64,000 nt of DNA from Pelagerythrobacter sp041912895 (GCF_041912895.1 NZ_JAYSGI010000001.1:682001-746000), one strand, 5' to 3'; shown: positions 53,652 to 64,000, counted from the first letter of the stretch. Program-made: numbers and translations. The notes: generated by a model not told the origin, from the sequence alone.

Positions 53652-55076
53652 TCAGACGTAGCAGACCTTCTTCACGGCCTCGACGATCCGCTTGGCATCG
53701 ATCAGCGCCAGCTTTTCGAGGTTCGCCGCATAGGGCAGCGGCACGTCCTCGTTGCACACGCGCAGGACCGGTGCATCGAGGTGGTCGAAGCCTTCCTCCA
53801 TGCAAACGGCGATCACTTCCGACGCGATCGAGCAGGTCGGCCAGCCTTCCTCGGCGATCACCAGGCGATTGGTCTTGGCGAGACTTTCGAGGATCGTTTG
53901 CGTGTCGAGCGGGCGCAGCGTGCGCAAGTCGATGACTTCGGCCTCGATCCCATCCTCGGCCAGCTTCTCGGCCGCTTCGAGCGAGAAACCGACGCCGATC
54001 GAATAGCTGACGATCGTCACGTCCGCGCCTTCGCGCACGATGCGCGCCTTGCCGATCGGCAGGACGTGCTCGTCGAGTTCGGGCAGTTCGAAAGTCTTGC
54101 CGTAGACCAGCTCGTTCTCGAGAAACACGACCGGGTCTTCGCTGCGGATCGCCGCTTTCAGCAGGCCCTTGGCGTCCGAGCTGTCATAAGGTGCGATCAC
54201 GATCAGGCCGGGCACGCTGGCGTACCACGGGCCGTAGTTCTGGCTGTGCTGCGCCCCGACGCGGCTCGCCGCGCCGTTGGGGCCGCGGAACACCACCGGG
54301 CAGCGCATCTGGCCGCCCGACATGTAGTTCGTCTTGGCCGCCGAGTTCACGATGTGGTCGATCGCCTGCATCGCGAAGTTGAAAGTCATGAATTCGACGA
54401 TCGGGCGCAGTCCGCCCATCGCCGCGCCGGTGCCGATGCCGGCGAAACCGTATTCGGTGATCGGCGTGTCGATCACGCGCTTGGGCCCGAATTCCTCGAG
54501 CAGGCCCTGCGTGACCTTGTAGGCGCCCTGATACTCGGCGACTTCCTCGCCCATCACGAACACGCGCTCGTCGCGGCGCATTTCTTCCGCCATTGCATCG
54601 CGCAGCGCCTCGCGCACGGTGACGCTGGCCATGTTGGTACCGTCGGGAATGGCGGGATCGGACTTAGGCTCCGACTTGGGCTTGTCGGGTGTGATCGACT
54701 CCTGCTCGTCCTCCGACTTTTCCGACTTCTTCTCCTTGCCGGAATCGTCGTCTTCGGAATCGGCCGTCGTGTCCTTCTCGTCGTCGCTGTCAGCCTCGTC
54801 CTTCGCAGGCGCTTCGACGTCGGACGCATCCTCGCCCTCGCCCGCGAGCACGGCGATCACGGTACCGACCTTCACGTTCTCGGTCCCTTCGGGAACGACG
54901 ATCTTGCCGACCGTGCCCTCGTCCACCGCCTCGAATTCCATCGTCGCCTTGTCGGTCTCGATCTCGGCGAGGATGTCGCCCGAGGCGACCTCGTCGCCTT
55001 CTTTTACCAGCCACTTGGCGAGCGTGCCTTCCTCCATCGTCGGGGAAAGGGCGGGCATCTTGAGTTCGATCGCCAT
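53652..55076 (-). CDS. pdhB: Pyruvate dehydrogenase E1 beta subunit with N-terminal lipoyl domain
   Basis: The E1 beta subunit of the pyruvate dehydrogenase complex, 474 residues. A lipoyl domain occupies residues 1-80, with the modified lysine in EIETDKATMEFEAVDEG. A long acidic/lysine linker follows (DSDDEKDTTADSEDDDSGKE and beyond), and the transketolase-like beta domain begins near residue 150 (ASVTVREALRDAMAEEMRRD). Conserved segments include DTPITEYGFAGIGTGAAMGG and DLRTLRPLDTQTILESL. The lipoyl fusion to E1 beta is the alphaproteobacterial form. It follows pdhA by 3 bp. Confidence 0.96.
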   Translation of the reverse strand: MAIELKMPALSPTMEEGTLAKWLVKEGDEVASGDILAEIETDKATMEFEAVDEGTVGKIVVPEGTENVKVGTVIAVLAGEGEDASDVEAPAKDEADSDDEKDTTADSEDDDSGKEKKSEKSEDEQESITPDKPKSEPKSDPAIPDGTNMASVTVREALRDAMAEEMRRDERVFVMGEEVAEYQGAYKVTQGLLEEFGPKRVIDTPITEYGFAGIGTGAAMGGLRPIVEFMTFNFAMQAIDHIVNSAAKTNYMSGGQMRCPVVFRGPNGAASRVGAQHSQNYGPWYASVPGLIVIAPYDSSDAKGLLKAAIRSEDPVVFLENELVYGKTFELPELDEHVLPIGKARIVREGADVTIVSYSIGVGFSLEAAEKLAEDGIEAEVIDLRTLRPLDTQTILESLAKTNRLVIAEEGWPTCSIASEVIAVCMEEGFDHLDAPVLRVCNEDVPLPYAANLEKLALIDAKRIVEAVKKVCYV

Positions 55077-55079
55077 GGC

Positions 55080-56162
55080 TCAGTACTCCTCCACCAGAAC
55101 GTCGGTGTAGAGTTCGCCGGCCTCGGGCTCGGGCGAGTTTTCCGCGAAATCGGCCGCTTCGGCCACGATCTTGCGGATATCCTTGTCGATCGCCTTCAAG
55201 TCATCCTCGCTCTTGCCCTGTTCGACGAGCGCCTTCTTGAGCCCCTCGATCGGGTCCTTGTGCTCGCGCACGTCCTGCACTTCCTCGCGCGTGCGGTATT
55301 TCGCCGGATCGGACATCGAGTGCCCGCGATAGCGATAGGTGTTCAGCTCCATCAGCACCGGGCCGTTGCCCTCGCGCACGCGCTTGAAGGCGATCTCGGC
55401 TGCGGCGCGCACCTCCAGCACGTCCATCCCGTTCACGTCCATGCCGGGAATACGGAAAGCCGTGCCGCGCCGGTGGAATTCGGTCTCGGCGCTCGACCGT
55501 GCGGTGCTGGTGCCCATCGCGTACTGATTGTTCTCGATCACGAACACGATCGGCAGTTTCCACAGGCTTGCCATGTTCATCGTCTCGTAGACCTGGCCCT
55601 GGTTCGCCGCGCCGTCACCGAAATACGCGAGACACAGCCCGCCGTCCTCGTTGTACTGGTGCGCCAGCGCCAGCCCGCCGCCAAGCGCGACCTGCGCGCC
55701 GACGATCCCGTGCCCGCCGTAGAATTTGTGCTCGGTGCTGAACATGTGCATCGAGCCGCCCTTCCCCTTCGAGATGCCGGCCTGGCGTCCGGTCAGCTCG
55801 GCCATGATGACCTTGGGGTCGATGCCGTAGGCGAGCATGTGGCCGTGATCGCGATAGCCGGTGATCACGCTGTCGACATCGTTGTCGAGCGCGCTCTGGA
55901 GACCGATGGCGACCGCTTCCTGCCCGATATAGAGGTGACAGAACCCGCCGATCAGGCCGAGGCCGTAGAGCTGGCCCGCCTTTTCCTCGAACCGGCGGAT
56001 CAGCAGCATCTGCCGATAGAATTCCATCATCTGATCTTCGGAAGCGTCGAAGCTCTTCGCCTTCTCAAACGCATCCTGCAAACTGTGCAGCGCGAAGTCG
56101 GCATCCTTGGCAGCGCTCTTGCTCTTGGCAGGCGTCTTGCGGGTCTTGGCGGTTCTGGCCAA
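55080..56162 (-). CDS. pdhA: Pyruvate dehydrogenase E1 alpha subunit
   Basis: The thiamine-diphosphate-binding alpha subunit of E1, 360 residues. The ThDP motif is visible as GDGAANQGQVYETMNMASLW with VIENN, and the phosphorylation-loop region as YRGHSMSDPAKYRTREE. MLLIRRFEEKAGQLYGLGLI opens the domain. The start chosen is TTG at 56162 (LARTAKTRKTPAKSK), because GAGGAAAG sits just upstream. A GTG at 56189 would add nine residues but has no ribosome-binding site. It forms an operon with ftsB upstream and pdhB downstream. Confidence 0.95.
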   Translation of the reverse strand: MARTAKTRKTPAKSKSAAKDADFALHSLQDAFEKAKSFDASEDQMMEFYRQMLLIRRFEEKAGQLYGLGLIGGFCHLYIGQEAVAIGLQSALDNDVDSVITGYRDHGHMLAYGIDPKVIMAELTGRQAGISKGKGGSMHMFSTEHKFYGGHGIVGAQVALGGGLALAHQYNEDGGLCLAYFGDGAANQGQVYETMNMASLWKLPIVFVIENNQYAMGTSTARSSAETEFHRRGTAFRIPGMDVNGMDVLEVRAAAEIAFKRVREGNGPVLMELNTYRYRGHSMSDPAKYRTREEVQDVREHKDPIEGLKKALVEQGKSEDDLKAIDKDIRKIVAEAADFAENSPEPEAGELYTDVLVEEY

Positions 56163-56313
56163 ATCTCTTTCCTCGATTGTCGCGATCACCCGGGGAGGTG
56201 CGCCGCGGCACGCGGCATCGCTTGCCTATAGGCGCAAGGCGCGCGCGCGTGCAACGTCTCGCCGCGCCGATGAATACGAAATTTCCGTAGCGGCAAGCGC
56301 CGGTCGAGCGCGG

Positions 56314-56637
56314 CTATTCGCCCTGCGGGTCGATCATCAACACGAGTTCGTCGGGATGGACGACGTTGAAGTTGCGGCGCAGTTCCTCGCCAACCAGATC
56401 CGGGTCGGCATGAGCGGGATGCGCCAGTGCGACGCGGTTCTTCAGCGCGTCGCGCTCTTCGGTCAGCTTGGCGATCCGCGCCTGGCGCTGCTCGAGCAAC
56501 CGCGCGTTCTCGCCCCACGCGAGCAGGCCGCTGGGTCCGGCGATCGCGAGACCCATGAGCAACAGCAGCAACGCCAGGGCAAGCCCTTGCGTCAACTGCT
56601 CCCTCGGCAGGGTGATCCGGTGTCCCTCTCGCGTCAC
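56314..56637 (-). CDS. ftsB: Cell division protein FtsB (DivIC/septum formation initiator family)
   Basis: A 107-residue bitopic protein of the FtsB/DivIC family, part of the FtsQLB complex that activates septal wall synthesis. One membrane span (LALALLLLLMGLAIAGPSGL) is followed by a coiled coil (ENARLLEQRQARIAKLTEER) and the family ending HADPDLVGEELRRNFNVVHP followed by DELVLM. The start is uncertain: GTG at 56637 (VTREGHRITL) gives the normal length, whereas TTG at 56673 adds twelve residues. Its position before pdhA is conserved in alphaproteobacteria. Confidence 0.85.
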   Translation of the reverse strand: MTREGHRITLPREQLTQGLALALLLLLMGLAIAGPSGLLAWGENARLLEQRQARIAKLTEERDALKNRVALAHPAHADPDLVGEELRRNFNVVHPDELVLMIDPQGE

Positions 56638-56766
56638 GAGGGCGACAGAATCACAGTTAACGCTGCGATTCAAGCGGTTTGTGCGATGATTTGAAGAACC
56701 CGCGACGATTTGTTGGGCAATAGGGACCGCGCGCGCGCTTCGCCCGTTCCCTTCCTATCGACCCGC

Positions 56767-56804
56767 TTGCATTTTTCGCCTGAACTGGTTACAGTTGAAA
56801 CCAA
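56767..56804 (+). promoter_or_regulatory. Putative hppD promoter with inverted repeat
   Basis: TTGCAT (56767-56772), a 17-bp spacer and TACAGT (56790-56795) precede hppD by 27 bp. The inverted repeat TGGTT-N8-AACCA (56786-56803) surrounds the -10 box and could bind a regulator. The ribosome-binding site GAGGAG follows at 56808-56813. Confidence 0.5.
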
Positions 56805-56821
56805 TTAGAGGAGACCCGTTC

Positions 56822-57940
56822 ATGCCCGATCTGTTCGACAATCCTGCCGGCCTCGATGGCTTCGAGTTCGTGGAATTCTGCGCGCCCGAAAAAGGCGTGC
56901 TCGAGCCGGTCTTCGAAACGATGGGATTCACCCACGTCGCGACGCACCGTAGCAAGGACGTGCATCTCTGGCGCCAGGGCGGGATCAACCTCGTCACCAA
57001 CTACGAACCGCACAGCGCCGCGTGGTATTTCGCGCGCGAGCACGGCCCCTCGGCCTGCGGCATGGCCTTCCGCGTGCGCGACGCCGCCGCGGCATGGGAA
57101 CACCTGATGGAGGCCGGGGCGCAGCCGGTCGAAACCGAGACCGGTCCCATGGAGCTCAACATCCCGGCCATCAAGGGCATCGGCGGCGCAAACCTCTACA
57201 TCGTCGACCGTTACGATGCGGACGGCTCGGAAGAGAAACTGTCGATCTACGACATCGATTTCGAATACCTGCCGGGGGTCGACCGCCACCCTGAGGGCGC
57301 CGGGTTCACCGTGATCGATCACCTGACGCACAACGTCTATGGCGGTCGGATGAAATACTGGGCGGACTATTACGAGACGCTCTTCAACTTCCAGGAAATC
57401 CGGTACTTCGACATCAAGGGCGAATATACCGGGCTGACCTCCAAGGCGCTGACCGCGCCCGATGGCAAAATCCGCATCCCGCTCAACGAGGAAGGCGACA
57501 GCGGCAAGGGCCAGATCGAGGAATACCTGCGCGAATTCAACGGCGAAGGCATTCAGCACATCGCGCTGATCTGCGACGATCTCGTTGCGGCGTGGGACCG
57601 GCTCAAGCAGTTCGGCGTGCCGTTCATGACCGCCCCGCCCGAAACCTATTACGAGATGCTCGACGAGCGCCTCCCCGGCCACGGCGAGAACGCCGGCGAA
57701 CTCAAGACCCGCGGCATCCTGCTCGACGGGACCACCGAAGGCGGCCAGCCCCGCCTGCTGCTGCAGATCTTCGCCGAGGCGCAGGTCGGCCCGGTGTTCT
57801 TCGAATTCATCCAGCGCAAGGGCGACGAAGGCTTCGGCGAAGGCAACTTCAAGGCGCTGTTCGAAAGCATGGAGCGCGACCAGATCAAGCGCGGTGCGCT
57901 CAAGGTCGAGGACGCCAAGAGTGTGGAGCCGGCGGAATGA
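56822..57940 (+). CDS. hppD: 4-Hydroxyphenylpyruvate dioxygenase
   Basis: A non-haem iron dioxygenase of tyrosine catabolism that turns 4-hydroxyphenylpyruvate into homogentisate. The 372-residue product has the iron ligands His167 (TVIDHLTHNVYGG), His246 (GIQHIALICDDL) and Glu328 (GPVFFEFIQRKGD) in the two-barrel vicinal-oxygen-chelate fold. The start is the ATG at 56822 (MPDLFDNPAGLDGFEFVEF) with GAGGAG eight bases before it. The stop overlaps the next gene (ATGA), a second VOC-fold protein. Confidence 0.95.
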   Translation: MPDLFDNPAGLDGFEFVEFCAPEKGVLEPVFETMGFTHVATHRSKDVHLWRQGGINLVTNYEPHSAAWYFAREHGPSACGMAFRVRDAAAAWEHLMEAGAQPVETETGPMELNIPAIKGIGGANLYIVDRYDADGSEEKLSIYDIDFEYLPGVDRHPEGAGFTVIDHLTHNVYGGRMKYWADYYETLFNFQEIRYFDIKGEYTGLTSKALTAPDGKIRIPLNEEGDSGKGQIEEYLREFNGEGIQHIALICDDLVAAWDRLKQFGVPFMTAPPETYYEMLDERLPGHGENAGELKTRGILLDGTTEGGQPRLLLQIFAEAQVGPVFFEFIQRKGDEGFGEGNFKALFESMERDQIKRGALKVEDAKSVEPAE

Positions 57941-58503
57941 CCGAACATCCGATCAGGCTCGGCGGGGTCCACCACGCCGCCTATCGCTGTAAGGACGCGA
58001 AGGAGACGGTCGAGTGGTACGAAAAGGTGCTCGGCATGGACTATGTCAGCGCCTTTTCCGAAGACCACGTGCCCTCGACCGGCGACTACGATCCTTACAT
58101 GCACGTGTTCCTCGATGCCGGTAACGGCAACGTGCTCGCCTTCTTCGAGCTGCCCACGCAGAAGGACATGGGTCGCGACGAGAACACTCCGGCCTGGGTC
58201 CAGCACCTCGCGTTCAAGGTCGGCAGCGAGGACGAACTGCTCGCGGCGAAAGAACACGTCGAAAGCCTCGGCATCGACGTGCTCGGCCCGACGCACCACG
58301 GCATCTTCAAGTCGATCTATTTCTTCGACCCCAACGGCCACCGGGTCGAACTCGCCACCGACATCGGCACCGACGAGCAATATGCCGAGTTGAAGCGCGT
58401 CGCGATGCCGATGCTCGAGGAATGGAGCCGGACCAAGAAGGCCCCGCGCCACGCAGACTGGCTGCACGAGATCGCGCGGGCCGAGCACGCGGCGAATTCC
58501 TGA
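57937..58503 (+). CDS. VOC-superfamily (glyoxalase/bleomycin-resistance fold) protein
   Basis: A 188-residue vicinal-oxygen-chelate protein coupled to hppD by an ATGA overlap. Metal-ligand candidates are His in GGVHHAAYRCKD, His in PAWVQHLAFKVG and Glu in DPNGHRVELATD, the usual H-H-E set of extradiol-type VOC enzymes. YEKVLGMDYVSAFSEDHVPS gives the typical first-module strand. Co-expression with hppD suggests a role in aromatic degradation, possibly a later step after homogentisate, but the reaction cannot be assigned. Confidence 0.85.
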   Translation: MTEHPIRLGGVHHAAYRCKDAKETVEWYEKVLGMDYVSAFSEDHVPSTGDYDPYMHVFLDAGNGNVLAFFELPTQKDMGRDENTPAWVQHLAFKVGSEDELLAAKEHVESLGIDVLGPTHHGIFKSIYFFDPNGHRVELATDIGTDEQYAELKRVAMPMLEEWSRTKKAPRHADWLHEIARAEHAANS

Positions 58504-58561
58504 GGAACATTCCGCCGACCTGCCCCGTTCCCCTCCCCGACACCGACTTTAGGGGGACGTT

Positions 58562-59425
58562 TTGAATTATATCGGAATTCTCGAACGGCAGCTCATGGGC
58601 ATGGGCCGCACCGCGATCGAAATGCTGCCCAGCCTGGCGATCGGCGTCGTGCTGCTGTTCGTCACCGCGATGGTCGCGCGCGGCGCGGTGAAGCTGACCG
58701 GCGGCCTCACCGGCCGCTCGCACATCCGCAACGATCTCAAGGAACTGATCCAGACGCTGACCAAGCTGCTGGTGTGGATCATCGGCGTATTGCTGGTGAT
58801 GACGATCGTCGTCCCGGGCTTCACCTTCGGCGGCATGGTCGCGGGCCTGGGCATCGGCGCGCTGGCGATCGGGTTCGCCTTTCAGGATATCTTCGAGAAC
58901 TTCCTCGCCGGCGTGCTCATCATGCTGCGCGAAAAGATGCATATCGGCGACACGATCGAGGCCGAGGGCGTCGACGGGACGGTCGAGAAGATAACCCTGC
59001 GCGAAACGCACGTCAGGCAGTTCTCGGGTGAGCTGACGATCCTGCCCAACTCGATGATCTTCAAGAACGCGGTGAAGATCGTCACCGATCCCGGCACGCG
59101 CCGTTTTCAGTTGATGGTCGGGGTATCCTACGACGCCGATCTCGCGCAGTCGCAGCAGGTGATCCGGGATGCCGTAGCCTCCGTTGACGGGCTCATGGAA
59201 GACAAGGGCGTCGACGTGTTCGCGCGGGAATTCGGCGCCAGTTCGATCGATTTCCTGGTCCGCTGGTGGGTCGATACGCGGCAGAACAGCCTGTTCACCG
59301 TCCACAACGACGTCGTGTTCGCGATCAAGCAGGCGCTCGACGCCGCCGAAATCGAAATTCCCTACCCATACGTCACGCACACTTTCGCGCAGGACGTGCC
59401 GATAGCGGCTACCAAAACCGACTGA
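58562..59425 (+). CDS. mscS: Small-conductance mechanosensitive channel (MscS family)
   Basis: A 287-residue MscS-type channel that opens under membrane tension to release osmolytes. Three membrane spans: about 10-34, 63-86 and the pore helix MVAGLGIGALAIGFAFQDIF, followed by FENFLAGVLIMLREKMHIGD, the hallmark of MscS. A beta domain with VDGTVEKITLRETHVRQFSG and a mixed C-terminal domain complete it. The start is TTG at 58562 (LNYIGILERQLMG), preceded by AGGGGGA. It stands alone after the VOC gene. Confidence 0.93.
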   Translation: MNYIGILERQLMGMGRTAIEMLPSLAIGVVLLFVTAMVARGAVKLTGGLTGRSHIRNDLKELIQTLTKLLVWIIGVLLVMTIVVPGFTFGGMVAGLGIGALAIGFAFQDIFENFLAGVLIMLREKMHIGDTIEAEGVDGTVEKITLRETHVRQFSGELTILPNSMIFKNAVKIVTDPGTRRFQLMVGVSYDADLAQSQQVIRDAVASVDGLMEDKGVDVFAREFGASSIDFLVRWWVDTRQNSLFTVHNDVVFAIKQALDAAEIEIPYPYVTHTFAQDVPIAATKTD

Positions 59426-59512
59426 GCGCGCGGCGGGAGGCACGTTCGGCACCGCGATTGTCATGATCGCCGCACCCTGCCACACGACCTCCGGTCACTC
59501 GAGGGGAGTTCG

Positions 59513-60715
59513 GTGCCGGATTTCTTGTCCATCAGGTGTGTGGCGGCGGCTGCGATCGGCCTTTGTCTCGCAGGGGCTGCGAGCGCGCAGTCGCTGTACG
59601 TCAATCCGGATAGCAGCACGGTCGAGGCGGTCGATCGGCTGGAGGGCGAAGCGCGGCGCGACGCTCTGCTGCTGAGCCGCTTCCCCTCGGCGACCTGGTT
59701 CACCGCTGGCACTCCTGAAGAGGTCGAGCGGGAAGTTGCGCGGCTGGTCGATGCGGCGCATGCCGCGGGGCAGGTGCCGGTGCTCGTCGCCTACAACATT
59801 CCGCTGCGCGACTGCGCGCTCTACTCGGCAGGCGGGGCCGAAGGGGCGGACGAATACGTCGCGTGGATCCGCGGCTTCGCGGCGGGCATCGGCGGGCGCG
59901 AGGCGATCGTCGCGCTGGAACCCGACGCGATCGGCGTCGTCCCGTGGCATCGCACCCTCATGGGGGAACCGGAAGCCTGCCGTCCGGACATCGCCGAGCC
60001 GGACGAGGCGGCTGCCGAGCGATTTTCCTCGCTCGGCGCGGCGGTCGGCATTCTCGCCGATCTGCCGCGAACCCGCGTCTATCTCGACGGGACCGGCAGC
60101 AGCTGGCTCGCGCCGGGGGAGACGGTCGACCGGCTGGCGCGCGCCAACATAGCCCAGGCCGACGGGTTCTTTCTCAACGTGTCCAACTTCGAAAGCGATG
60201 CGCGGGTGACGCACTATGCGCGCTGGGTCAGCGACTGCCTGGCGCTCGTCACCGCAGGCGCGATCGGTCCGCGTGAATGCCCGAGCCAGTACGATCCGGC
60301 GGATTTCGCCGACGTCGCGACCTGGGGCGCGACCGACGCCGCTTACGATGCGCTGTTCGCCGCAGCCGGGCTGGCGCGCGATCCGGCTTCGCAGAAGCGG
60401 GCGATCGTCGATAGCAGCCGCAACGGCACGGGTTCATGGTCGCCACCCGAAGGCAAGTATTCCGACGCGGAGGTCTGGTGCAATCCGCCCGATCGCGGGT
60501 TGGGGCGCAGACCGACGCTCGATAGCGGCGATCCCTATGTCGATGCCTTCCTGTGGATCAAGATTCCCGGCGAATCGGACGGCGAGTGCTATCGCGGCAC
60601 CGCCGGTCCGATGGACCCGGAACGCGGCGTCGAAGCTCCGCGCGCGGGCGGCTGGTTCGCCGCGCAGGCGCGCGAACTGATCCGCTATGCCGAGCCGCCC
60701 CTGACCGCCGACTAG
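59513..60715 (+). CDS. Glycoside hydrolase family 6 (cellulase-type) protein
   Basis: A 400-residue secreted glycosidase of GH6, a family of inverting beta-1,4-glucanases. The N-terminus MPDFLSIRCVAAAAIGLCLA, then GAASAQ, is a Sec signal. Family segments are VPVLVAYNIPLRDCALYSAG (Asp100), AIVALEPDAIGVV (general acid, Asp138), YLDGTGSSWL, DSSRNGTGSW, WCNPPDRGLG and DAFLWIKIPGESDG. No carbohydrate-binding module is attached. GTG at 59513 follows GAGGGGAG. The stop shares CTAG with the convergent LacI gene. It probably acts on cellulose or other beta-glucans. Confidence 0.9.
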   Translation: MPDFLSIRCVAAAAIGLCLAGAASAQSLYVNPDSSTVEAVDRLEGEARRDALLLSRFPSATWFTAGTPEEVEREVARLVDAAHAAGQVPVLVAYNIPLRDCALYSAGGAEGADEYVAWIRGFAAGIGGREAIVALEPDAIGVVPWHRTLMGEPEACRPDIAEPDEAAAERFSSLGAAVGILADLPRTRVYLDGTGSSWLAPGETVDRLARANIAQADGFFLNVSNFESDARVTHYARWVSDCLALVTAGAIGPRECPSQYDPADFADVATWGATDAAYDALFAAAGLARDPASQKRAIVDSSRNGTGSWSPPEGKYSDAEVWCNPPDRGLGRRPTLDSGDPYVDAFLWIKIPGESDGECYRGTAGPMDPERGVEAPRAGGWFAAQARELIRYAEPPLTAD

Positions 60716-61743
60716 CGCGGCGGCGGCGCGGTGGAGGCGCGCACGAGCAATTCGTGTGGATGGTCGCCGCGCGTCGCGGGCGCTTCGCCTTCATCGCCGC
60801 CCCCGGCATCGAGCGTGGCGATCAATCGGTCCACCGCGTCCCACGCCATTTCGCTGACCGGCTGGCGCACCGTGGTAAGCTGCGGCCAGGCGGTGCGCGA
60901 GACTTCCGAATCGTCGAACCCGGCAACCGACACGTCCCCCGGCACCGACAGCCCGGCATCGCGGACCGCGGCCATCGCGGCCACCGCCATGTCGTCGTTC
61001 TGCGCCAGGATCGCGGTCGGGCGTGGCGTGCGGCGCAGCAGGTCGGCGGCGACGGTGTAGCCGACGTCGTAGGTGAAATCGCCGGTGCCGATCATGTTGT
61101 CGTCGATCGCCGCACCCGCCTCGGCGAAGGCGCGGCGATAGCCTTCCATTCGCGCCGCGCTGGCCGCGTGCGAAGGATCGCCCATGACGATACCGATGCG
61201 CCGGTGGCCCAAGCTCAGCAAGTGTGCGGCAATCGCGCGGCCTGCGGCGACCTCGTCCATCGCCATCACGATGCCGCGCTCCATCGCGCGGTGCGGTGTG
61301 ATCCGCGCATAGGGCAGCTTCTGCCGGTCGAGCATCGCCAGCAGATCGTCCTGATCGCAAGCGGGCGGCGCCAGCAGCACACCGTCCAGCCCAGCGCGCA
61401 ACAGCAGGCGACCCAGTTCTTCCGGGCGGCTGGCGACGTCGCGGAACGGCAGCACGACGAGGCGATAGCGCGCATCCTCCAGCCGGGCGAGCGCGCCGTT
61501 CTGCAATTCGACGACGTAACTTGGGCTCGGCCGCTCATAGGTCAGCCCGATCAGATAGCTGCGCCGCGCGATCAGGCTCTGCGCGGCGATGTTGGGGTGA
61601 TAGTCCAGCGCCGCCGCAGCCGCCTTGACCCGCTCGCGCGCGTCAGCGCTGACATGCGGCGCATCGTTCAGCGCGCGCGACACGGTCTTGATCGAAACGC
61701 CGGCGAGATCGGCGACGTCGACGATCGTGGATCGCTTGGAAAT
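60712..61743 (-). CDS. LacI-family transcriptional regulator, apparent ATT start
   Basis: A LacI/GalR repressor. With the start at ATT (61743-61741) the product is 343 residues beginning with the complete HTH: SKRSTIVDVADLAGVSIKTV then SRALNDAPHVS. GGGGGAG (61758-61752) lies exactly 8 nt before this ATT. Between the upstream in-frame TAA and this point there is no ATG, GTG or TTG; the first standard start is an internal GTG at 61683 that would delete half of the HTH. The sugar-binding core is normal (HRRIGIVMGDPSHAASAARM, AILAQNDDMAVAAMAAVRDA). It is divergent from GH3, which it probably represses. Confidence 0.88.
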   Translation of the reverse strand: MSKRSTIVDVADLAGVSIKTVSRALNDAPHVSADARERVKAAAAALDYHPNIAAQSLIARRSYLIGLTYERPSPSYVVELQNGALARLEDARYRLVVLPFRDVASRPEELGRLLLRAGLDGVLLAPPACDQDDLLAMLDRQKLPYARITPHRAMERGIVMAMDEVAAGRAIAAHLLSLGHRRIGIVMGDPSHAASAARMEGYRRAFAEAGAAIDDNMIGTGDFTYDVGYTVAADLLRRTPRPTAILAQNDDMAVAAMAAVRDAGLSVPGDVSVAGFDDSEVSRTAWPQLTTVRQPVSEMAWDAVDRLIATLDAGGGDEGEAPATRGDHPHELLVRASTAPPPR

Positions 61744-61818
61744 GGCGGTTTCTCCCCCGAAAATGCGCCCCCGCGCGGCCTGCCGGGCACCTGCCGACGC
61801 GCTTGGTTAGCGCCTCTC

Positions 61819-61877
61819 TTGACTTGTGTCGATGGCGCACGGTAAACGCTGTCAGATGCAACGGTAAACGTTGTCAG
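61819..61877 (+). promoter_or_regulatory. GH3 promoter with twin LacI-family operators
   Basis: Two near-identical 17-bp boxes, ACGGTAAACGCTGTCAG (61839-61855) and ACGGTAAACGTTGTCAG (61861-61877), lie 22 bp apart, two helical turns. Read on the other strand the core TGACAACGTTTACC resembles the LacI/GalR operator class with central CG. TTGACT (61819-61824) is a good -35 box, and the matching -10 region (TAAACG, about 61843-61848) falls inside the first operator, so binding would block transcription of the GH3 gene. Confidence 0.75.
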
Positions 61878-61899
61878 GTATTCAGGGAGGGAGAGGTTA

Positions 61900-64000
<2,101 letters not shown>

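Noticed and set aside
53652..55076. Lipoyl domain on E1 beta as a novel fusion
   Set aside because: This architecture is the standard pdhB of many alphaproteobacteria.

Overview
The window is about 64 kb of high-GC chromosome with no rRNA, phage, insertion sequence or CRISPR array. It looks like an alphaproteobacterium of the Sphingomonadales, most plausibly Erythrobacteraceae. The evidence is the gene order dusB-ntrB-ntrC / ntrY-ntrX / hfq-hflX next to a divergent fused ispDF, an E1-beta pyruvate dehydrogenase subunit with its own lipoyl domain, two tandem Sm domains in one Hfq, and a palindromic repeat reading VTPDLIRGP when translated. The genus cannot be fixed from sequence reading alone. 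Genes are densely packed, commonly with ATGA or GTGA stop/start overlaps, and TTG starts are unusually frequent.

Layout. 1-4100 (minus): ppdK (cut by the window edge), glyS, glyQ. 4200-6000: a four-gene operon of small membrane proteins and an XRE regulator. 6000-7830: two tandem TraB/GumN-type proteins. 7950-16700: rplY, acs, pth, a CPBP protease, a Tat-signal SDR, ychF, a DUF1206 membrane protein, a MerR regulator divergent from a glutaredoxin-MauE fusion, and a MaoC hydratase. 16700-19000 (minus): a lipoprotein and mutL. 19200-24900: the rod-shape operon mreB-mreC-mreD-mrdA-rodA, then tRNA-Lys. 25100-34300 (minus): hflX, hfq, ntrX, ntrY, ntrC, ntrB, dusB. 34400-38000: ispDF, a secreted protein, pncC/cinA, a RatA-like protein, lipA. 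38000-47200: carbonic anhydrase, an NYN-LOTUS protein, a TPR protein, gyrA, a YhhN protein, trmFO, an EF-hand protein and a squalene-synthase-like protein. 47300-53640: two consecutive copies of a three-gene TadG(vWA)-TadE-TadE module. 53650-56640 (minus): pdhB, pdhA, ftsB. 56800-59430: hppD, a VOC protein, mscS. 59500-64000: a GH6 glycosidase, a LacI regulator and a divergent GH3 beta-glucosidase cut by the window edge.

How the parts work together. The mre/mrd operon builds the elongasome. NtrBC and NtrYX with DusB and Hfq form the nitrogen/redox control cluster typical of alphaproteobacteria. The GH6-LacI-GH3 end looks like a beta-glucan utilisation locus with twin LacI operators over the GH3 promoter. 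The Tad-like modules are orphans here: no Tad ATPase, secretin or platform protein lies in the window.

Most unusual points: the duplicated vWA-TadG/TadE/TadE module with low-GC divergent inserts; the tandem-domain Hfq; glyS carrying both an in-frame palindromic repeat and a separate low-GC stretch; a LacI gene whose only sensible start is ATT; and a MerR/Grx-MauE pair with a long-spacer promoter that may give a leaderless mRNA.
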